Below are positions 16,474 through 25,109 of a stretch of 64,000 nt of DNA, one piece after another. The position numbers and the translations under genes are program-made. The DNA is from JAJAZB01 sp965249815 (GTDB lineage: Bacteria > Bacteroidota > Bacteroidia > Cytophagales > Spirosomataceae). The first letter of the stretch is position 1. Every line of letters begins with the position of its first letter. The notes beneath the pieces were generated by a model. The model was not told the DNA's origin. It ran no database searches and saw only the letters and a program-made list of their open reading frames with translations. The stretch covers positions 2,046,001 to 2,110,000 of the forward strand of contig CBDFMV010000003.1 in assembly GCA_965249815.1 (NCBI GenBank), in the 5' to 3' direction.

Positions 16474-18747
16474 TTAAAGCGAATTGTCGGAACGGTTTAG
16501 TTCAATCCAGTTTGTTCCGTCGAATTGCAGCGTTATCCGATCCTGATTATGATCCATCGTGAAATTTCCGTTAAGACGTAGGTTTCCTACGTTGTCCCTT
16601 AGTACGATGTCGTTGGTATTGTTTGAAGCGTAAAGAATCAAAATCTGCCCGGTTTGTCCGCCGTTCACGGTGTCTAAATCATCCGTTGAAGCCCCCCCCT
16701 CGGTACTGACCGGGTGGGCGGATGCCGAAACGGTTATGATGCCCGACGCAATGGTAACACCCGGCCCCAGCCCGATAAAAAACTTAGACGACGCAACCCC
16801 AAAGGAGGCAATCACAACAGCGGTGCCGGAGATAGTTTCCGTGGTGACGCAACGCGTGTACGTGTTGGCCCCGTACACCAGGCCGGTTGGACTGCCCGAA
16901 ACAGCCAGCCCGTAGCCGCCCGCGCCGGTCACATTGTTGGTGGTTACCGTCAGCCCTTCGACATTTCCCGTGAAGGATAGGCCGTTTCTGATTCGTGCAA
17001 CTGAGTTGGCGATCACCGAAATACCACGCCAGCCGCCCGCACCCACGACAGCCTGAACCCCCCAAGCGGTTGTCGTAGAATCCGCCCCAACAATTACGTT
17101 TTCTGTCACGTTAGCCGAAAATAACTTTCGGGGCACTAATTGAATCCCCCTGCTGTTGGCAGTTGCAGTCGAAAATAAAATGTTATTTCCGCCAATTTTC
17201 AGTCCTTCAATTTCGCCGCTATCCTCAATATGCAAGGCCGTGCCGTTCACGCCGTAAATGCCATTAGAGGAAACGGTAATGTTGTAAAAAAGCCCGTTTC
17301 CTGCCGCCAAATCCCCGCCGTACACATACACCGCCCCTTGCGAAAATGTACCGCCGAAAATCTGATTAGACGTGATTGAAGCGTTTCTAATGGGATTGCT
17401 TCCCGACTGTAAGCGAATGGCATAATTTACATTTACACAATTTCGTAACACGTTGGCCGAAATGGTAATTCCCGATAATCCGCCCGCTGAATTTGTTGCG
17501 TTACAGGAAATTTCCCCGCTATTTTCCAGCACATTGCCCGTAGCGGATAAATTGTTTCCCAATAATTCCAAACCCAGCCGTCCGCAATTTTTAATTGAGT
17601 TTGCGCTAATTGCCACGTTGAAAATGCCCACGCTTGCCCCGTTGGGTTGTGCTCCGAGTGAAATCCCGAACGCCCGCAACTGAGCAACAGCAGTGCCGTT
17701 GCATTGCACCATGTTGGCCGAAACAGTTGCATCCGAAATAGTGCCCGCGTTGCTGGGCGAATACCCCGCGTATAATTCTATTCCGAGCGATTCTTGCCCA
17801 GTGGGTATTTCTCCCATTAAAACCGTATTGCCCGCAACGGTAAAGTTTTTAGTTGAAAAAGCAGGGTGCGCCGACTGGATCGCAATGCCCCCGTTTAGGC
17901 TGGCTTGCGCGTCAATGTGATTGTTTAAAATGCGGAAGTAAGCAGAATTGGCGTACTCCGAACGCACCACGATTGCTTTGTTGTTTCCGGGCTGGTTGCA
18001 GTTTTCCAGCGTATTATCTTGAATCCAAACGTTTTGAGCGCCTTGCAATCGTATTCCAACTCCGTAAAAACCGCTAAGGGTATTGCTACGAATGCGAATG
18101 TTTTTTCGTCCGTGTTCAGTCTGAATGCCGTGCGCGTTGGCGTTGGTCTGGTTAGCGCGGTTGCCGTCCAAGTAAAGCCCTTCAATGTTCACGCCATCGG
18201 TGCGAATGTGAATAAAAGGCGACAAAGCGCCCGCTTTCTGCCTCAGGATTGCCCCCCCCATTCGTGAAATGGTGATCGATTTGGTCAGTACCAAACTATC
18301 CACCACCACCGTAGCCGATCCGGATAAAATCAGCCTGCCGCCCGCTGGTACACTGTTCAGCGCGGCTTTTAAAGCCGCTTCCGTGCCGGTGTTCATATTG
18401 AACGTTACGGGACTGGTTAGAGAACGAAACCGGGTCGGTGCCTGCGAATAGCCCACCACGCCAGCCAGCAGCAGCAGCGCCACCATTGCCAGTTGGATGA
18501 ACGTCTTTACCACAACCAGACTATTCGCGCCGGAGCCGGTGAATTTTACCTTGTGCTGTTGCACGTAGCGAAGGTTCGGGTTGTCGCTGCCAATGGTGGT
18601 GCTTTCTCCGGGGCCAATGTTAAGATAATCGTCAATCGTGGCGGACGTGTCGCCGTAATTGATATAGGTGGCCTTCATGCAGGCAACCGAAACCACGCCG
18701 TCCGACGTGACGTTATCCTGTGAAATGGAGGTGGTGAATTGACACAT
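16474..18747 (-). CDS. Right-handed beta-helix protein with N-terminal virion-type domain (receptor-binding candidate)
   Basis: 757 residues from MCQFTTS. Residues 1-80 form a compact beta-rich domain (ATYINYGDTSATIDDYLNIG). Residues about 84-105 are a hydrophobic segment that resembles a complete signal peptide ending in GYSQAP. Residues 130-640 carry many parallel-beta-helix coils (repeated ITISRMGG, IRIRSNTLSG, ISANSIKNCG type strands), as in pectate lyases and phage tailspikes, followed by a C-terminal domain about 650-757. It may bind or cut host surface polysaccharide. The mid-protein signal-like helix suggests fusion of two proteins. Confidence 0.65.
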   Translation of the reverse strand: MCQFTTSISQDNVTSDGVVSVACMKATYINYGDTSATIDDYLNIGPGESTTIGSDNPNLRYVQQHKVKFTGSGANSLVVVKTFIQLAMVALLLLAGVVGYSQAPTRFRSLTSPVTFNMNTGTEAALKAALNSVPAGGRLILSGSATVVVDSLVLTKSITISRMGGAILRQKAGALSPFIHIRTDGVNIEGLYLDGNRANQTNANAHGIQTEHGRKNIRIRSNTLSGFYGVGIRLQGAQNVWIQDNTLENCNQPGNNKAIVVRSEYANSAYFRILNNHIDAQASLNGGIAIQSAHPAFSTKNFTVAGNTVLMGEIPTGQESLGIELYAGYSPSNAGTISDATVSANMVQCNGTAVAQLRAFGISLGAQPNGASVGIFNVAISANSIKNCGRLGLELLGNNLSATGNVLENSGEISCNATNSAGGLSGITISANVLRNCVNVNYAIRLQSGSNPIRNASITSNQIFGGTFSQGAVYVYGGDLAAGNGLFYNITVSSNGIYGVNGTALHIEDSGEIEGLKIGGNNILFSTATANSRGIQLVPRKLFSANVTENVIVGADSTTTAWGVQAVVGAGGWRGISVIANSVARIRNGLSFTGNVEGLTVTTNNVTGAGGYGLAVSGSPTGLVYGANTYTRCVTTETISGTAVVIASFGVASSKFFIGLGPGVTIASGIITVSASAHPVSTEGGASTDDLDTVNGGQTGQILILYASNNTNDIVLRDNVGNLRLNGNFTMDHNQDRITLQFDGTNWIELNRSDNSL

Positions 18748-18766
18748 TTGATTGAAAGAAAGTGGG

Positions 18767-20275
18767 TCAGATTTGAATGTAACCAAACGTGGTTTTCCGC
18801 GCCCGAATTGGCATTCCGAATGTCCGATTTTTGTAGCGCACCAAAATATTTTCTTCGCCCGTGGTCAGGGTCGGCTTGGTGGCGATTGCAACCAGCATTC
18901 CGTTGCCGAACATTCCCCGAACAACCGGCTGATCAAGTTGATACGGTACGTCTAAATCAATCGCTCCGAGGGCTTGATAGTACTTGCGCGGATCGTACGT
19001 TTCCCAGGTGGCACCGTTGTTTTGGCTGTATTCAAGCCGGATGTTGTACACCGCGTTGGCGTCCTCGAAAGGGCTGGTAATTTGGCCCACGCGCCACATT
19101 CCAGCCACAAATTCGTCCAGGTTAATCTGGTGTTGCTTTCCGTCTTCCCATAGTACTCCGCCGCCGCCAAAACGCGCCCCGCCAAGTACGCAATACCACG
19201 GCACGAGCGCCGCCATAATATCGCGTCGAATGAATTTTTCGCTACCCCACGCGTCCTCGAAATTGGCCCACATGGCTTGAAACCAACTCACTTCACGCGG
19301 CTTCTTTTGGCCCACCCAAGTTTCACGCATTTCTACCCATTTCAACATTTGGTAGAGCCAATAGGCGGTTTGTTCTTTTCCTGCTTTCGGATTGTTGCCG
19401 AACCGAAAATGATCCAAGTACACGTAAGGAACTAAGTTTTGATACGCGCCTACAACCCCCTTCATCGACTCGTAACGTTCCGATGAATTAGGGTACAACC
19501 CGACGGGTTCGGTGGCGTAAAAATCGAAAGCTACGTGCGCCAAGTCAGGATTGGAAGCCTTGAAACTTTGTATTCCGTCTCGAAAAATTTGCAGGTTGTG
19601 CGCCGTAGAGGGCAGGTCTTCCAAGTCGAGTGAAAGGTTGTCGAATTTCGATTGCAGGCCAAAGCCCCGCGCCCGGTTGCCCAAATACTGTTCAAAGGCG
19701 TTTCGCACCTGCCCCGCCGTTGTGCTGGTGTTGGCTGGGTCGTATAGGCCGGGAATCTTCGCCGCCGCGTCGTTTTTCAGGTAGCCGTCGCCGATCATGT
19801 CGTACAACTTCGCGCCGGGGCAATTCGCGTCGAACCACGCCCGCGCCGCCCTTTCGCTACCAAACTCGTTTCCGGCTATCGCCCCAATCGTGAGAAAGGT
19901 AGCCTGGAGGTGCGTAAAACCCCACTTGGTCACGCCCGCCGCGCGTTCGGCGGCGCTGCCACTCCACATTACCCACGTTTGGCCCGCTGGCATTGTGAAG
20001 CCGGGAATCTGCGAAAATTGCCAGGAATAACCGGGCGCTGGCTGCACCAATTGCAATTCGGGAATTTCGTAGAAAATGCCCCGTTGAATGCTGGCCGGAA
20101 GCGCCTTGCGATAATTCCCCCCGCCAGCGCCGGAGCCGCTCGGGTCAACTACTTGCGCTTGCGCGGCCTTGCGGCGACGATACAGGTATATGCCCGTCAG
20201 CACCACGATTGCGGCGATCAGCAACTTCACCAACCGCTGTTTTTGGGTTTTGGTTAGTTTTTTCAGCTTTTTCAT
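18767..20275 (-). CDS. Membrane-anchored glycosidase-like protein
   Basis: 502 residues from MKKLKK. One N-terminal transmembrane helix (LVKLLIAAIVVLTGIYL) flanked by Lys/Arg, then a Gly/Ser linker and a large domain with many Trp/Tyr residues and alternating strands and helices. LSLDLEDL followed by HVAFDFYATEPVG and YVYLDHFRFG look like successive TIM-barrel strands with acidic ends, so a glycoside hydrolase fold is plausible (inference). The C-terminal 100 residues look like a beta domain. Start lies 2 bases from the transglycosylase stop. Could be a host-attachment or wall-degrading spike. Confidence 0.55.
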   Translation of the reverse strand: MKKLKKLTKTQKQRLVKLLIAAIVVLTGIYLYRRRKAAQAQVVDPSGSGAGGGNYRKALPASIQRGIFYEIPELQLVQPAPGYSWQFSQIPGFTMPAGQTWVMWSGSAAERAAGVTKWGFTHLQATFLTIGAIAGNEFGSERAARAWFDANCPGAKLYDMIGDGYLKNDAAAKIPGLYDPANTSTTAGQVRNAFEQYLGNRARGFGLQSKFDNLSLDLEDLPSTAHNLQIFRDGIQSFKASNPDLAHVAFDFYATEPVGLYPNSSERYESMKGVVGAYQNLVPYVYLDHFRFGNNPKAGKEQTAYWLYQMLKWVEMRETWVGQKKPREVSWFQAMWANFEDAWGSEKFIRRDIMAALVPWYCVLGGARFGGGGVLWEDGKQHQINLDEFVAGMWRVGQITSPFEDANAVYNIRLEYSQNNGATWETYDPRKYYQALGAIDLDVPYQLDQPVVRGMFGNGMLVAIATKPTLTTGEENILVRYKNRTFGMPIRARKTTFGYIQI

Positions 20276-20277
20276 GA

Positions 20278-20865
20278 TCAAGATTTTTTCTTTTTTCCGA
20301 GCAGGAACAGCGCCCCAAACACGGCAATCGGCCAAGCGGATGCCATCACGTCAGGGCTTTTTTTTTGAGCAGCCAGGACAAAGGCGGGCGTGTACCCATT
20401 AATGATCGTGCGAATATCTCCCACCGTGATCAGGCCGTCGCCGTTGCGATCCAGCACCGTATTTTGAGTGTAGCCGGTTGAGCCTTTCGCAAAAATTACG
20501 TGGTTGTCTGCCTTGCCAGCGGCGGCGGGGTAGAACGTGAAAAGGTATAAATCCACCGCGTCTTTCACCTTGCCCACCGCGCCAATTTTGCGGTAATACT
20601 TTTCTACGTAGTCAAGTTGCTGAACGTTGCTCATCGCCAGCAACGCCGCCGTACTGGTTCCGAGGGATGCCGCCGTACTGGGCATAAATTGGATCAGCCC
20701 GGTTGCCCGCGTGTACGGATTTTGGGCTTTCGGGTTCAGCCGACTTTCGTAGTACATAACAACCATTAAAAAGTCGGCGGGCAATCCCAGCGCGGCGGCA
20801 ACCTGAACGACTTTCGCCAGGAATGCCGCTTGGTTGGTTGTTACCTTTTCTTCGTACGCAAGCAT
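20278..20865 (-). CDS. Lytic transglycosylase with C-terminal membrane anchor
   Basis: 195 residues. SLT-type catalytic domain: Glu in YYESRLNPKAQNPYT (about residue 45) and the GLIQFMPSTA motif. After the domain comes an EF-hand-like loop (DRNGDGLITVGDI), then a C-terminal hydrophobic helix ending KKKKS. It cleaves peptidoglycan; the anchor suggests a virion-membrane enzyme that opens the wall at entry, as in tailless membrane phages, rather than a soluble endolysin. Confidence 0.85.
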   Translation of the reverse strand: MLAYEEKVTTNQAAFLAKVVQVAAALGLPADFLMVVMYYESRLNPKAQNPYTRATGLIQFMPSTAASLGTSTAALLAMSNVQQLDYVEKYYRKIGAVGKVKDAVDLYLFTFYPAAAGKADNHVIFAKGSTGYTQNTVLDRNGDGLITVGDIRTIINGYTPAFVLAAQKKSPDVMASAWPIAVFGALFLLGKKKKS

Positions 20866-20912
20866 AGCTTAGTATCGGTTTTGGTACTGTTGGCGCGGCC
20901 TGAGCGGGGCGG

Positions 20913-21581
20913 TTAGCGTATCTGAACCAATCGCTTTTCGATCACGCCGGTACGTTCGATAAACAGCCAGTCTTTCCACTTGACCAGGACGGCGGGGAAC
21001 GTGCCGCTGTTTTTGTAGGTCAGGTTTACGGCCCCGTAGTACGTGCCTATTTCGTCGCCGGGGTTTACGTCCTTCAGCGTTTTCGTAGCCGCGTTGGGGT
21101 CACGCACGGGGCCGGGAAGTAGGCAATACACTTTTGATTTGCCCGGTATCGGTTGCGAGGTCGGCACGGTGCCAACGCCCGTACTTGCTCCCAGCGTTGC
21201 CATAAATTGCTGATATTCAGACGGCGAAAGTTCTTTCCGCAGGTCGTCAATCAAATTGACGTTGTAAAGATTTTGATAGGCCGTCGCCACCGCGTTAAAG
21301 TCTCTAATTTGGGCCGCAATCGCGTACACTTCTTTCGTGTCGGTGCCGTCAATGCCGCCCAACCAGTCAATGCCCCACACGTTAAATGCCGCGTGAATAC
21401 GGACGGCCAGTTGCGCGTTGGGGTCGCTTTGCAACGTGGCATAGGTGCGATCTTTCTGGAATTTTCGCCACTCCGAACGAAGGATGAAATACGCAACCAG
21501 GACGATCACGAACGTAATAAATTTGTTTTGCGCCTTCGGATCGACGTTCATCGGCGACAGGTTGACGGATGCAACAGCCAT
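20913..21581 (-). CDS. Element protein with N-terminal transmembrane helix
   Basis: 222 residues. Membrane helix about 20-36 (FITFVIVLVAYFIL), a helical middle (IHAAFNVWGIDWLGGIDGTDTKEVYAIAAQI), a Thr/Pro linker and a C-terminal beta domain (about 145-222, EIGTYYGAVNLTYKN) resembling a small SH3-like barrel. It starts upstream of the transglycosylase gene in the same operon. Not recognised; candidate structural or infection-complex protein. Confidence 0.55.
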   Translation of the reverse strand: MAVASVNLSPMNVDPKAQNKFITFVIVLVAYFILRSEWRKFQKDRTYATLQSDPNAQLAVRIHAAFNVWGIDWLGGIDGTDTKEVYAIAAQIRDFNAVATAYQNLYNVNLIDDLRKELSPSEYQQFMATLGASTGVGTVPTSQPIPGKSKVYCLLPGPVRDPNAATKTLKDVNPGDEIGTYYGAVNLTYKNSGTFPAVLVKWKDWLFIERTGVIEKRLVQIR

Positions 21582-21592
21582 ACGATTAGGGG

Positions 21593-21913
21593 TTAAAGCA
21601 GGTCTTTAAAAATGTCCTTCAGTTCACCGGCAAACGCCAGATCGTCCATCCGACCCATAAAACCTTTACTGCCTTTTGCTTTCTCATTTTGGCGGCGTTG
21701 AAACGCTTCACCCATTTTTTTCCAGCGGTCGGCCTGCATCAGCTTGCGGGCCATTTCGGGGTTCTGGCGCATTACTTTCGTCAGGAATTGCAGCGTATTC
21801 AGCGCTTCGTCCTGACCCATCAGCGCGGCCAGCGTGTCGCCGAACCCATCCAAAATTTCCACGGCGTTCAGCGGCACCTGGATCGAATCGGGCGAGATGT
21901 ATTCTACTTTCAT
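21593..21913 (-). CDS. Small helical element protein, paralogue of the next gene upstream
   Basis: 106 residues, no signal or membrane segment. The stretch VEILDGFGDTLAALMG followed by helical LNTLQFLTKVM matches ATLDNFGDALIAAIG in the 60-residue protein at 21947, including spacing, so the two are likely duplicates. The C-terminal half is basic (RWKKMGEAFQRRQNEKAKGSKG). Function unknown. Confidence 0.55.
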   Translation of the reverse strand: MKVEYISPDSIQVPLNAVEILDGFGDTLAALMGQDEALNTLQFLTKVMRQNPEMARKLMQADRWKKMGEAFQRRQNEKAKGSKGFMGRMDDLAFAGELKDIFKDLL

Positions 21914-21946
21914 GGTTTCGTGTTTTTCAGGGTGGCAAAACCCGGC

Positions 21947-22129
21947 TTAGAGAAAAGCCAGGTAAATGATTTTTTTGCAGGCGGCGGGTTCAGTGGTGAG
22001 GAACGCCGTAACGTCCTTCAGCACCTTGTCGGCCAATTCCGCGCCGATTGCCGCGATCAGCGCGTCGCCGAAATTATCGAGCGTCGCCACTTCGGGCACT
22101 GCGGCGGGTGGGGTGGTGGTGGTTTCCAT
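21947..22129 (-). CDS. Small helical element protein, short paralogue
   Basis: 60 residues: a Thr/Pro-rich N-terminus, then LDNFGDALIAAIG and a helix with a C-terminal hydrophobic end (KKIIYLAFL). Shares the LDxFGDxLxAxxG motif with its downstream neighbour. Fits between neighbours with gaps of about 30 bases. Confidence 0.5.
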   Translation of the reverse strand: METTTTPPAAVPEVATLDNFGDALIAAIGAELADKVLKDVTAFLTTEPAACKKIIYLAFL

Positions 22130-22162
22130 TGGAAAGGCTATTTTTTTTGAGGGTGGGAAAAA

Positions 22163-22699
22163 CTACGCGCCGCGTCGTAACTCGCTGAACGTCCGGGCGC
22201 CCTTCGTCACCACGTCGAAGATTTTGTCCATCGCTTCGCCGGGCTGTGGGTCGTTGTCGTCGTCGTCGTCGTCAAAGCGTTTTTTCAATTCGCCCAACGT
22301 TTTTTCGATGCCGACCAACAGCGTTTCCACCACGTCGAGCCGCTTCGTGTTGCGTTCGTGTTCGAGCCGAAACTTCGCATCTTCGTACGCCTTGTTGTAT
22401 ATGTCCCCCAGGTTCGGCACGGCGGTTTGGTGCGTTGCGCCGGGTTGGTTAGTGGTGCCTTTCACGAATGGGAACAGCCGGGCGGCGTTCCAACCGGCTT
22501 CCACGGTTTTCTTTCCCTTCAGTTTGTAGCTGTTCGGCGGAATCAGTTCCAGGCTGGTCTCGAAATATTCCAGTGATGCCGCGAGGTCGTTGGATTCGTC
22601 GTAATCGGCAATTACGGCCCCCTCCTTCGACTCAATGCGCCAGGAGGGTAGTTTGTGCTGGGTCAGCCAGGAGGCGGCGTTGTTGGTGGTGTCAAGCAT
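22163..22699 (-). CDS. Helical element protein with poly-Asp run
   Basis: 178 residues, soluble. The N-terminal half has alternating strands (KLPSWRIESKEGAVIADYD); the C-terminal half is a long helix (AYEDAKFRLEHERNTKRLDVVETLLVGIEKTLGELKKRF) followed by a run of six Asp (DDDDDDND) and a short helix. Not recognised. Could be an assembly or scaffold protein. Confidence 0.55.
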   Translation of the reverse strand: MLDTTNNAASWLTQHKLPSWRIESKEGAVIADYDESNDLAASLEYFETSLELIPPNSYKLKGKKTVEAGWNAARLFPFVKGTTNQPGATHQTAVPNLGDIYNKAYEDAKFRLEHERNTKRLDVVETLLVGIEKTLGELKKRFDDDDDDNDPQPGEAMDKIFDVVTKGARTFSELRRGA

Positions 22700-22731
22700 G
22701 GTTTCAGTGTTTTCGGGTGGTGAGAAAAGAA

Positions 22732-22758
22732 CAACGGGCGGCGGGTTGCCGCCCGTTG
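22732..22758 (-). terminator. GC-rich hairpin after the basic-protein gene
   Basis: Perfect 11-bp stem CAACGGGCGGC / GCCGCCCGTTG with loop GGGTT; on the minus strand it is followed by TTCTTTTCTC. Likely a partial terminator or processing hairpin inside the late operon. Confidence 0.5.
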
Positions 22759-22783
22759 CGGGTTAGGGGTAGGTTGGGGCCAA

Positions 22784-22960
22784 TCAGCGCACCGAGGCTT
22801 TCAGCTTGGTTAGGCCGTCGTAAGCGCGTTGCTTGGCGGCGCGGTCGGCAAGAATCTTCTTGTTGTGGGCCGCGACCTCTTTAAACTTGGCCTCCTTCCG
22901 CTTGATCGCGTCGAGCGAGGCGGATTTTTTGGGCATTTTCGGAAACTTCCTGAGCTTCAT
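22784..22960 (-). CDS. Very basic 58-residue protein, possible DNA-binding virion protein
   Basis: From the ATG at 22960: MKLRKFPKMPKKSAS..., with about one third Lys/Arg, a helical middle (DAIKRKEAKFKEVAAHNKKILADRAAKQRAY) and no membrane segment. Flanked on both sides by strong hairpins (22732-22758 and 22995-23030), so its transcript level may be set separately. A genome-condensing role is only a guess from composition. Confidence 0.5.
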   Translation of the reverse strand: MKLRKFPKMPKKSASLDAIKRKEAKFKEVAAHNKKILADRAAKQRAYDGLTKLKASVR

Positions 22961-22994
22961 TGTACGGGGAAATTGAGGGTGGAACGCGAGTTGA

Positions 22995-23030
22995 ATAGCC
23001 ACGGGCGGCAGAATTACCGCCCGTGGCTAT
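22995..23030. terminator. 14-bp perfect hairpin upstream of the basic-protein gene
   Basis: Stem ATAGCCACGGGCGG / CCGCCCGTGGCTAT with an 8-base loop. No T-run on the minus strand, so more likely a processing or stability hairpin than a terminator. It shares the GGGCGGC core with the hairpin at 22732. Confidence 0.5.
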
Positions 23031-23044
23031 ACGCCGGGGTGCGC

Positions 23045-23683
23045 TTACTTGCGCCGCTTCGGTTTTTTCATCAGCCCGATGCTTACCAGGAGCGGCTGAA
23101 TCGCAATCGGGTACAACACCACGGCGGCGACCGCGACCAGAATCCAGTTCGCCTTCAGGAACGCCAGGGCGGTGGTCAGGAAGTCGGTGGCCGGGGGCGC
23201 GGCGGGCGGGGCGGGCGCGGCAACTGCGTTGTTCACACGCAGAACGGGGGCCGGGGATCCACCGGGCAGGTTTTGCCGCGCCAACACGTCAGCCGGAACC
23301 GTGATGCCGTCGCCTTTGAGCGTGTACAGGCCTTGACCCGTGTACAGACGCGCCAGGGTAGCATTGGCGTTGGAAGGCACGAACGAGCCGATGCCGGTGT
23401 ACGGGTTGACCGTGTTGTCGAGCCACGAGGCGGCGTTGCCATTCCAGAATTTCGTATAATCCAGGAGCGGATCGACGTACGCCTTTTGGGTCTGAATCAG
23501 CGCGTTCACGTAATCGCGGGTCAGGAATGTCCAGCGTTCCACGGCGGGCGTGGGCGCGGTGTCGTTCCACTTGACGGCAAAAAGATGCTCATCCAATTGC
23601 GTGACCGCCTCGTACAACACAATCGTTGCCGAGCCAACGGTAGCCCAACCGACGTTCCATTTAATATTTTGTTCTGCTGCCAT
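23045..23683 (-). CDS. Element protein with C-terminal membrane anchor, candidate major structural protein
   Basis: 212 residues from MAAEQNIKW. The N-terminal about 130 residues are rich in Trp/Tyr/Thr and look like a compact extracytoplasmic domain (IKWNVGWATVGSATIVLYEAV; RWTFLTRDYVNAL). Then a Pro/Ala linker (APAPPAAPPA), a hydrophobic helix (WILVAVAAVVLYPIAI) and a basic end (KKPKRRK). Same topology as several neighbours. Not recognised. As the largest of the central small proteins it is one candidate for a major virion component. Confidence 0.55.
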   Translation of the reverse strand: MAAEQNIKWNVGWATVGSATIVLYEAVTQLDEHLFAVKWNDTAPTPAVERWTFLTRDYVNALIQTQKAYVDPLLDYTKFWNGNAASWLDNTVNPYTGIGSFVPSNANATLARLYTGQGLYTLKGDGITVPADVLARQNLPGGSPAPVLRVNNAVAAPAPPAAPPATDFLTTALAFLKANWILVAVAAVVLYPIAIQPLLVSIGLMKKPKRRK

Positions 23684-23804
23684 ACGGAAATAATTAAGGG
23701 TGAAAAGTGAAGGGTGAGGGTTGAAGAAAATGAAAAAGGGTGGGTTAGGGTTTGGCGGTTTATTCTTAGGGATTGCCGCCGTCCCGAATCGGGGGAGTGT
23801 ATCG

Positions 23805-24128
23805 TTAGGTTTTTTTCGCCAACAGGTACGCGCCCACGCCGACGGCGGCAAGGGGCAGTAGCGAACCGCCCAAACTGGCTTGCTGGACGGGTTGCGGTTG
23901 CGTGGGGTACGGGTAGCCACCGGGGTACTGGTTGGGGTCGGGCTGGACGGGCGCGCCGAATAGCCCGACAATCAGCGGGGTAATCGCGCCGATGCCCTGA
24001 GTGACGTAATCCCAGCCGGTTTTTTTGCCGCCGCTGGCCTGGGTGGTGTTGGCTGGCACCACGCCGAAAAACGGATCGTAGGCGGTGGTGTTCGGCGTGA
24101 GAGCGTTACGAAATTCCTCGTTGGTCAT
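23805..24128 (-). CDS. Small protein with membrane segments
   Basis: 107 residues. A helical region around IGAITPLIVGLFG, a Pro/Gln-rich linker (PYPTQPQPVQQ) and a C-terminal hydrophobic helix (LLPLAAVGVGAYLLA) ending KKT. Repeats the topology of the adjacent element proteins. Function unknown. Confidence 0.55.
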   Translation of the reverse strand: MTNEEFRNALTPNTTAYDPFFGVVPANTTQASGGKKTGWDYVTQGIGAITPLIVGLFGAPVQPDPNQYPGGYPYPTQPQPVQQASLGGSLLPLAAVGVGAYLLAKKT

Positions 24129-24155
24129 GGCCTTGCGCGTTTACGGAGTTGCTGC

Positions 24156-24311
24156 CTATTTTTTGGCCTGTTGTTCCTGTTGGGCCGCTTCCCAGAGCGT
24201 CAGGGCCGGGGTTTCTTCGGAGCTCGGAATGGTCAGCGCCGGGGCGGACTTTTTGGGGGTGAAGCGGCCCTTATTGGGCGAAGGCGCTTTGGTAGCTGCG
24301 TTGGTTGGCAT
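24156..24311 (-). CDS. 51-residue basic/Pro-rich protein
   Basis: A small frame, ATG at 24311 to TAG at 24156, begins MPTNAATKAPSPNKG and ends in a Gln-rich helix (WEAAQQEQQAKK). It fits exactly between two neighbours in an otherwise gap-free operon, with gaps of 27 and 22 bases and no overlap, which is the main support. Function unknown. Confidence 0.45.
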   Translation of the reverse strand: MPTNAATKAPSPNKGRFTPKKSAPALTIPSSEETPALTLWEAAQQEQQAKK

Positions 24312-24333
24312 GGTGAAAAAAGTTGGGGATGAA

Positions 24334-24627
24334 TTATTTTCTGACCAATTCTTGCGCCTTCGCCCGCGAAGCCAGCAACCAGTTTGTGAGGGTCGGTGGG
24401 GTGGTGGGGGTGGGGCGCGGGGCGGGGGCGGCGGGGGTGGTGCCGTCGTTCGGCTCCGCCGCGCCGGGGGTTGGGGGTTGGCGAACTTTCAGGGCGGCTA
24501 TCACACGCGCCAACCAGTCACCTTCCCACCAACGCACCGGGCGGGGAACCATCGCAGGGAAACGGGGCATATCAGGAACGGCGGGTTGCTGGTCGCGCAA
24601 CCGCGCCGCAAATTCTTCGGCTGTCAT
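24334..24627 (-). CDS. Small Pro-rich element protein
   Basis: 97 residues. The start overlaps the previous stop (ATGA). Helical ends (AEEFAARLRDQQ; LLASRAKAQELVRK) flank a Pro/Thr-rich linker, with GDWLARVIAALK in between. No membrane segment. Not recognised. Confidence 0.5.
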   Translation of the reverse strand: MTAEEFAARLRDQQPAVPDMPRFPAMVPRPVRWWEGDWLARVIAALKVRQPPTPGAAEPNDGTTPAAPAPRPTPTTPPTLTNWLLASRAKAQELVRK

Positions 24628-25109
24628 GCGGGTAAGTAATCGGATAGATTGAGGTCAATTCGCTGGTTGACGGGAACAGAAATGCCGCCTTCCGCACCAA
24701 TACTGCCCACCGCGTCGAACGATAACCCACGGATGCCGCTTTGCTGGGCGAAGTACATCAGCGTCGCAATGGTATTGACCACGCTCAACGTACACAGCAG
24801 CCACACGACCGAATCGCCCGCTGGAATCTGAAACGGAGAGTTGCGTTGGGCACTCCCAACCAGCGTTTGAGTGTTGGCCGGGTAGAAATCAATCCGGATC
24901 GAATCCACGTTAAGCACCGTGGCGGCGCGGTTGGTGAACAACAGCGGTTGCCGCCAGGTAATGAACCCGGTACGCCAATCGCCGTTCAGCTTCACCTCCT
25001 TCGGCAAGCCCAACTCCATTTCGAGGTTCACGGCGGCTTTGGCCTTGCTGAGAAACAGCGCCGCTACCCCACCGAGGGCCAGGCCGATACCGAGCGTTTT
25101 CTTAGTCAT
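24624..25109 (-). CDS. Membrane-anchored beta-sandwich protein (LEA14-like)
   Basis: 161 residues from MTKKTLG; a GTG two codons upstream is possible. An N-terminal hydrophobic helix (LGIGLALGGVAALFL) is followed by a beta-rich domain in which LNVDSIRIDFYP, NSPFQIPAGDSVVW and RIDLNLSDYL resemble the late-embryogenesis-abundant type-2 beta-sandwich. Overlaps the gene before it by 8 bases and the gene after it by 4. A role in virion membrane or envelope is inference. Confidence 0.55.
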   Translation of the reverse strand: MTKKTLGIGLALGGVAALFLSKAKAAVNLEMELGLPKEVKLNGDWRTGFITWRQPLLFTNRAATVLNVDSIRIDFYPANTQTLVGSAQRNSPFQIPAGDSVVWLLCTLSVVNTIATLMYFAQQSGIRGLSFDAVGSIGAEGGISVPVNQRIDLNLSDYLPA

